Source: Fimisoma avicola (GTDB taxonomy: Bacteria > Bacillota > Clostridia > Peptostreptococcales > Anaerovoracaceae). Taken from it: a DNA stretch of 9,441 bases. The stretch covers positions 1 through 9,441 of the forward strand of contig DVMO01000098.1 in the NCBI GenBank assembly GCA_018714945.1, read 5' to 3'. Below, piece after piece: positions 6,232-9,441 of the stretch. Below the pieces are notes generated by a model that was given only the letters and a program-made list of their open reading frames with translations, did not search any database and was not told the origin of the DNA. Each line of letters starts with the position of its first letter. The first letter of the stretch is position 1. The position numbers were made by a program, and so were the translations under genes.

Positions 6232-7635
6232 TTAGAATGGACCAAGGTTTATCAAAGTAGCTATGGTCATGGATGCGATTCCTATGACTATCCAGATGGC
6301 GCACAGCGGCATTACCCACTTCAGATACCTTTCAAACGGCACTTTTGATACTGCAACTGCGGCCATAAGGCTTCCTGTGGTCGGGAATATCAGGTTTGTG
6401 AACCCATCTCCATAGTGATATGCCAGAACGGCGGTCTGTCTTGAAATATCAAGAGCATCTGCCAGCGGCGTCATTATAGGCATGGTGGTCGCAGCCAGTC
6501 CTGAGCCTGACGGGATGAAGAAGTTCAATATGGTCTGGAATGCATACATTCCGTTGGCTGCTATCACCTTTGGCAGTCCGTCCAGAACGCTTGCAGTGTA
6601 GTAAACCACCGTGTCTATTATCCCGCCGTCCTGCAGGGTAAGCATTACAGCTCTGGCAACACCTACTACCAATGCGGCGAAGCAGAATTCCTTGGCGCCT
6701 TTTATGAATGACTTGGCAACCTCGTTTGGTTTCATACCGCATATAAGGCCGCCTAAAATACCCATGATGAGGAAGAGGGTAGCGATCTCTTCCATGAACC
6801 ATCCCCATTCAAACACGCCGAATACCATGAAGATAAGTCCGGCAAAGAACATGATGATGGTTGCAGTCTTTCTGCCGTCAAGAGCATATCCTGCCCCCTC
6901 ATCCTCTTCATCTTCGCCGCCTTCAACTTCTACTCCATACATGATGCTGAGGGTAGGGTCTTTCCTGATCTTTCTTACATAACGCATTATGTACCAGCCT
7001 GTTATCACCAGGATTATACCGTACCAGATCAGCCTGTACCACAGTCCGGAATAAAGAGGCAGCCCGGCGATCCCCTGGGCAACTCCAACTGTGAACGGAT
7101 TGATAAGTCCTGTGGTAAATCCTACCCTGGCGCCTATCATGACCACAGCAAGGGCCACCATGCGGTCAAGTTTCAGCTCTTTGCACAGGGACGCCAGAAG
7201 AGGTATGAACACGATGACTTCCTCTGCCATTCCCATTGTACCACCCAATACGGAAAACAGGAACATAAATAACAGCAATACGATGTTCTGCCGTTTTCCG
7301 AATTTTCTCGCCATTGCATGAACTCCTGCGGTCATCGCTCCGGTGTCCTGCAGGATCATAAATGATCCGCCTACGATGAAAATAAGGAAGATAATATCAG
7401 AGGAATCCTCCATTCCTTTGATAAACTCCAGCATCATGTCAAAAGGCCCGACTCCCTGGCCTTCAACAAAATGGAATGAATCCGGATCGACTACTTCTCT
7501 TCCTGTGTTCTCGTCTACCACATAATCATATGTTCCTGCCGGTATGATCCATGTTGCGATGGCACAGATGATAACCAGGACGAAAAGCAGTACAAAAGTA
7601 TGCGGTATCTTGACAGACTTTTTCTTCTTTTCCAT
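6232..7635 (-). CDS. YfcC/DcuC-type carrier, intact copy
   Basis: This 467-residue polytopic carrier belongs to the YfcC/DcuC superfamily, which includes C4-dicarboxylate carriers and the streptococcal ArcD arginine/ornithine antiporter. Family elements are the WIIPAGTYDY segment near residues 29-38 with a following acidic-rich extracytoplasmic loop, GMAEEVIVFIPL (135-146), NPFTVGVAQGIAGLPLYSG (179-197), IPSGSGLAATTMPIMTPLAD (374-393), IFPTTG (416-421) and the terminal GPF. A central acidic loop (GGEDEEDEGAG, 239-249) separates the two halves. I place the start at 7635. AGGAG (7643-7647) lies 7 nt upstream, and the ATG at 7653 would put that site inside the coding sequence. It sits between an LctP-type permease and the M20 peptidase, echoing arcD-arcT. 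It likely moves an amino acid, peptide or dicarboxylate; the direction is not determinable. Confidence 0.92.
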   Translation of the reverse strand: MEKKKKSVKIPHTFVLLFVLVIICAIATWIIPAGTYDYVVDENTGREVVDPDSFHFVEGQGVGPFDMMLEFIKGMEDSSDIIFLIFIVGGSFMILQDTGAMTAGVHAMARKFGKRQNIVLLLFMFLFSVLGGTMGMAEEVIVFIPLLASLCKELKLDRMVALAVVMIGARVGFTTGLINPFTVGVAQGIAGLPLYSGLWYRLIWYGIILVITGWYIMRYVRKIRKDPTLSIMYGVEVEGGEDEEDEGAGYALDGRKTATIIMFFAGLIFMVFGVFEWGWFMEEIATLFLIMGILGGLICGMKPNEVAKSFIKGAKEFCFAALVVGVARAVMLTLQDGGIIDTVVYYTASVLDGLPKVIAANGMYAFQTILNFFIPSGSGLAATTMPIMTPLADALDISRQTAVLAYHYGDGFTNLIFPTTGSLMAAVAVSKVPFERYLKWVMPLCAIWIVIGIASMTIATLINLGPF

Positions 7636-7642
7636 CTTTTCT

Positions 7643-7647
7643 CTCCT
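7643..7647 (-). promoter_or_regulatory. Ribosome binding site fixing the start of the intact YfcC-type carrier at 7635
   Basis: The minus strand reads AGGAGAGAAAAG then ATG. Starting at the upstream ATG (7653) would translate this site as Ile-Arg-Arg-Glu-Lys, and that ATG has no site of its own. The frameshifted paralogue has almost the same leader (AGGAGAGAAAAA then ATGGA), which supports the choice. Confidence 0.7.
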
Positions 7648-7717
7648 AATCATTCTAAGTATAATAACGGACTATGAGCTCATATCTATACGACAGCAAA
7701 GCTGCAGTATATACACA

Positions 7718-9220
7718 TCAGATGAAAACTGCGTTTACCGCTCCCAGCAGCAAAGTCACCGCCAGTGTGACCGGTATGGTATAAGAATATATTTCGGTTT
7801 CTTTTCCGCTTTTTCCCGCGACCGCCGCCACCAATGCCGTATTGGTCGGGCCTATGGTGCCTCCTACGGAAGCTGCAATGGACTGGACGGCACACATGAG
7901 GGCAGGGGACAGGGAAAGGGAAAGCGCCGCTGTCTCCTGTAGCGATCCAAACAATATGTTTGAGTTGGTATTTGTCCCGGTGATAAATGTCCCAAGAGTT
8001 CCTATCAGAGCAGCCATAAATGAATAGCCCGAACCTGTCCATCTGACTATGGTCGTTGAGAGGATCTCCGTCATCCCTCCATCCATCATTATGGAAGCAG
8101 TACACAGAAGGAACACCAGAGTCACTTCGGTGGATATTATCTTTTTATATGTAACTTTTCCGATGGTCTTTATATCCCGGCTTTTCAGCCTGCCTGTCCT
8201 CAGATAACAGATCACGCATATGGCTGTAGTCAGCAGGATTATGGTAAACGGATATTTGAATATGTTAAAGACCACATAGTCTTTTTCCGGCTCTACCATC
8301 TGTCCTGTCATAGTTTCATACCCCGGAAACGAAAAGGTCAGCTTGACTCCTGGATCTGCGAGAAAGAATCCCAAAGAAAACAGGATAACCAGTATATATG
8401 GAAAGATACTGCTGAACAGGGCTTTGCGTTCCGGAAATTTTCCTGTCCTGGCCCTGGCCGTTATCTTATATGTCATCATCATTGCCGCTGTCCCGAAAAG
8501 CCCTGTCACAAACCCGATGACAGAAACCATTTCAAACCTGGCCATTATCATCAGGGACAGGGACATGACTGCCCCGGCAGGCAGCACATATCTAAGTCCG
8601 CTGAGGATGTTCCTATATCCGCCGTATATGAAGCTTATCCCGATACCGCAGCATATCATGCAGATGCTCCCATAGCCTGCCATGGAAACGAGGATCTGGT
8701 GCAGCGGTGTATCAGTCACAAGGTCAATGGCATAAATGGACGAGCCCATCGAACCGAAACTTATTGCCCAGGAATGTCCCAGCAGCGATGCAGCAGCAGC
8801 TTTTCCGGCCGGAAAACCTGCTTTGATGAGGATGGTCGTGGAGATTACCGCAGGCAGGCCGTAGCCGGCGATACCCTGCAGGAAAGCTGAAAATACCCAG
8901 CTTATGGTCAGGAACATGACGAACCTGTCGCTGAAAACGCCTGAAAGGTAGCGGTTTATGACATTAAATCCCCCGGAAATGTCCACCAGGTTATAAAGCA
9001 GCATGGCAGAAAAGGCGATAAGGCCAACAAATAAGCTCATGGCAAGGCCTTTTTCCAATGTGATGACCATACCGGCAGTCCCAGGCTTTATCCACAATAT
9101 AAATTCTGCAGCTGCAACCAGAAATGCAGCAAGGCTTGCCCTTTTTGCCGATAGCTTTATCACCAGAAGACATATCAATAATGTGATTATCGGTAAAAAC
9201 GATAAAACGAAGTACAACAT
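7718..9220 (-). CDS. LctP family permease (L-lactate permease-like)
   Basis: This 500-residue integral membrane protein has a dozen or more hydrophobic segments and resembles the lactate permease (LctP/LldP) family. The typical loop motif FLQGIAGYGLP lies at 113-123 (FLEGAAGFG-type in LldP). GHSWAISFGSMGS lies at 148-160, GTNTNSNILFGSLQ at 415-428 (GSDTSSNALFG-type), and SVGGTIGPTNTALV at 451-464. It is somewhat shorter than LldP of about 550 residues, and the motifs diverge, so lactate, glycolate or another small carboxylate are all possible. The ATG at 9220 has AGGAG (9229-9233) 8 nt upstream. It is the first gene of a probable operon with the YfcC-type carrier (82 nt on) and the M20 peptidase, and is divergent from a LysR-type gene, its likely regulator. 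No convincing -35/-10 pair was found for it. Confidence 0.85.
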   Translation of the reverse strand: MLYFVLSFLPIITLLICLLVIKLSAKRASLAAFLVAAAEFILWIKPGTAGMVITLEKGLAMSLFVGLIAFSAMLLYNLVDISGGFNVINRYLSGVFSDRFVMFLTISWVFSAFLQGIAGYGLPAVISTTILIKAGFPAGKAAAASLLGHSWAISFGSMGSSIYAIDLVTDTPLHQILVSMAGYGSICMICCGIGISFIYGGYRNILSGLRYVLPAGAVMSLSLMIMARFEMVSVIGFVTGLFGTAAMMMTYKITARARTGKFPERKALFSSIFPYILVILFSLGFFLADPGVKLTFSFPGYETMTGQMVEPEKDYVVFNIFKYPFTIILLTTAICVICYLRTGRLKSRDIKTIGKVTYKKIISTEVTLVFLLCTASIMMDGGMTEILSTTIVRWTGSGYSFMAALIGTLGTFITGTNTNSNILFGSLQETAALSLSLSPALMCAVQSIAASVGGTIGPTNTALVAAVAGKSGKETEIYSYTIPVTLAVTLLLGAVNAVFI

Positions 9221-9266
9221 ATCAGCATCTCCTGCTCCGCTTCTCTTGACAAGACTTTATCATATA

Positions 9267-9282
9267 TTTTTCTGCAGAAAAA
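9267..9282. promoter_or_regulatory. 16-bp perfect palindrome in the LysR/permease intergenic region
   Basis: TTTTTCTGCAGAAAAA is fully symmetric and lies 47 nt upstream of the permease start. It contains several T-N11-A spacings of the kind LysR-type regulators bind. It could be an operator for the divergent pair; the AT-rich flanks make chance occurrence possible. Confidence 0.4.
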
Positions 9283-9322
9283 ATACCGTTTATATATGTT
9301 GGTCATATCTATTTGGTATGAT

Positions 9323-9339
9323 TCAACAAAAACGGTTGA
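9323..9339. promoter_or_regulatory. TCAAC-N7-GTTGA dyad, candidate LysR operator
   Basis: Inverted half-sites TCAAC (9323-9327) and GTTGA (9335-9339) sit directly upstream of the -10 box at 9343-9348. Autoregulation of the LysR gene from this position would be typical for the family. This is inferred from symmetry and position only. Confidence 0.4.
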
Positions 9340-9348
9340 TGTTATAAT
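9340..9348 (+). promoter_or_regulatory. Extended -10 promoter element for the LysR-type gene
   Basis: TGTTATAAT is a perfect extended -10 (TGn plus TATAAT at 9343-9348). The -35 is poor (ATTCAA at 9321-9326, 16-nt spacer), which an extended -10 can offset. Transcription would start near 9355, giving a leader of about 40 nt. Confidence 0.55.
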
Positions 9349-9395
9349 TCTATTATTAAAATGTATGCGTTGGTATATCCGGCAAGAAGGTTCAC

Positions 9396-9441
9396 ATGGA
9401 CATAAAAACATTGAAAAACTTCATTGTTATCGCAGAAAACG
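9396..9441 (+). CDS. LysR-type transcriptional regulator, first 15 residues only (gene continues past the right edge)
   Basis: The window ends after MDIKTLKNFIVIAEN, which is the standard opening of a LysR-type regulator: the first helix of the winged helix-turn-helix domain, as in MDIRQLRYFVAVAE-like starts. The ATG at 9396 has AGAAGG (9385-9390) 5 nt upstream and a good extended -10 near 9343. It is the only plus-strand gene and is divergent from the permease-carrier-peptidase operon, the usual arrangement for a LysR regulator and its target. The ligand is unknown; a substrate or product of the operon is the natural guess. So little of the protein is present that the call rests on the N-terminal pattern and the context. 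Confidence 0.75.
   Translation, partial: MDIKTLKNFIVIAEN

Noticed and set aside
7673..7684. A 12-bp palindrome TATGAGCTCATA between the permease and the carrier genes
   Set aside because: Short, low in GC outside the core, no T tract and no promoter arrangement around it. It is likely chance.

Overview
The window looks like chromosomal DNA from a low-to-mid GC Gram-positive anaerobe, most likely a member of the Bacillota, class Clostridia. This rests on strong AGGAGG-type ribosome binding sites, TTG starts, and the families present (DUF975, YfcC/DcuC-type carriers, AspT-type exchangers). Species cannot be fixed from the sequence alone. Nearly everything is encoded on the minus strand; the only plus-strand gene is a LysR-type regulator that begins at 9396 and runs off the right edge.

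Reading the minus strand from right to left, the first unit is an LctP-type permease (9220-7718), a YfcC/DcuC-type carrier (7635-6232) and an M20 metallopeptidase (6199-5018). They have short gaps (82 and 32 nt), and the unit ends in a hairpin followed by a short T-rich tract near 4866. Its neighbour across a 175-bp divergent intergenic region is the LysR gene, which probably controls it. A YfcC-type carrier next to an M20 peptidase recalls the arcD-arcT pairing of streptococcal arginine loci. The likely logic is import of a peptide or N-blocked amino acid, cytoplasmic hydrolysis, and use or exchange of the products.

Next come a DUF1275/YoaK membrane protein (4829-4128) and a two-helix membrane protein of unknown function (3996-3139) with its own recognisable promoter. 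The last group is a second YfcC-type carrier (3034-1579), a DUF975 membrane protein (1491-769) and an AspT/YidE-type exchanger that runs off the left edge (730-1). The second YfcC copy is broken by one extra base in a GGG run near 2754-2756. Removing it gives a continuous 484-residue protein that aligns with the intact paralogue across the join.

Four secondary-transporter genes of three families lie in 9.4 kb, so this is a solute-uptake and exchange region of an amino-acid- or organic-acid-using organism. No mobile element, CRISPR array, phage gene, tRNA or rRNA was seen. The least explained parts are non-coding: a perfect 19-bp inverted repeat touching the DUF975 leader (1513-1551), a run of hairpins between the M20 and DUF1275 genes (4866-5005), and palindromes in the LysR/permease intergenic region.
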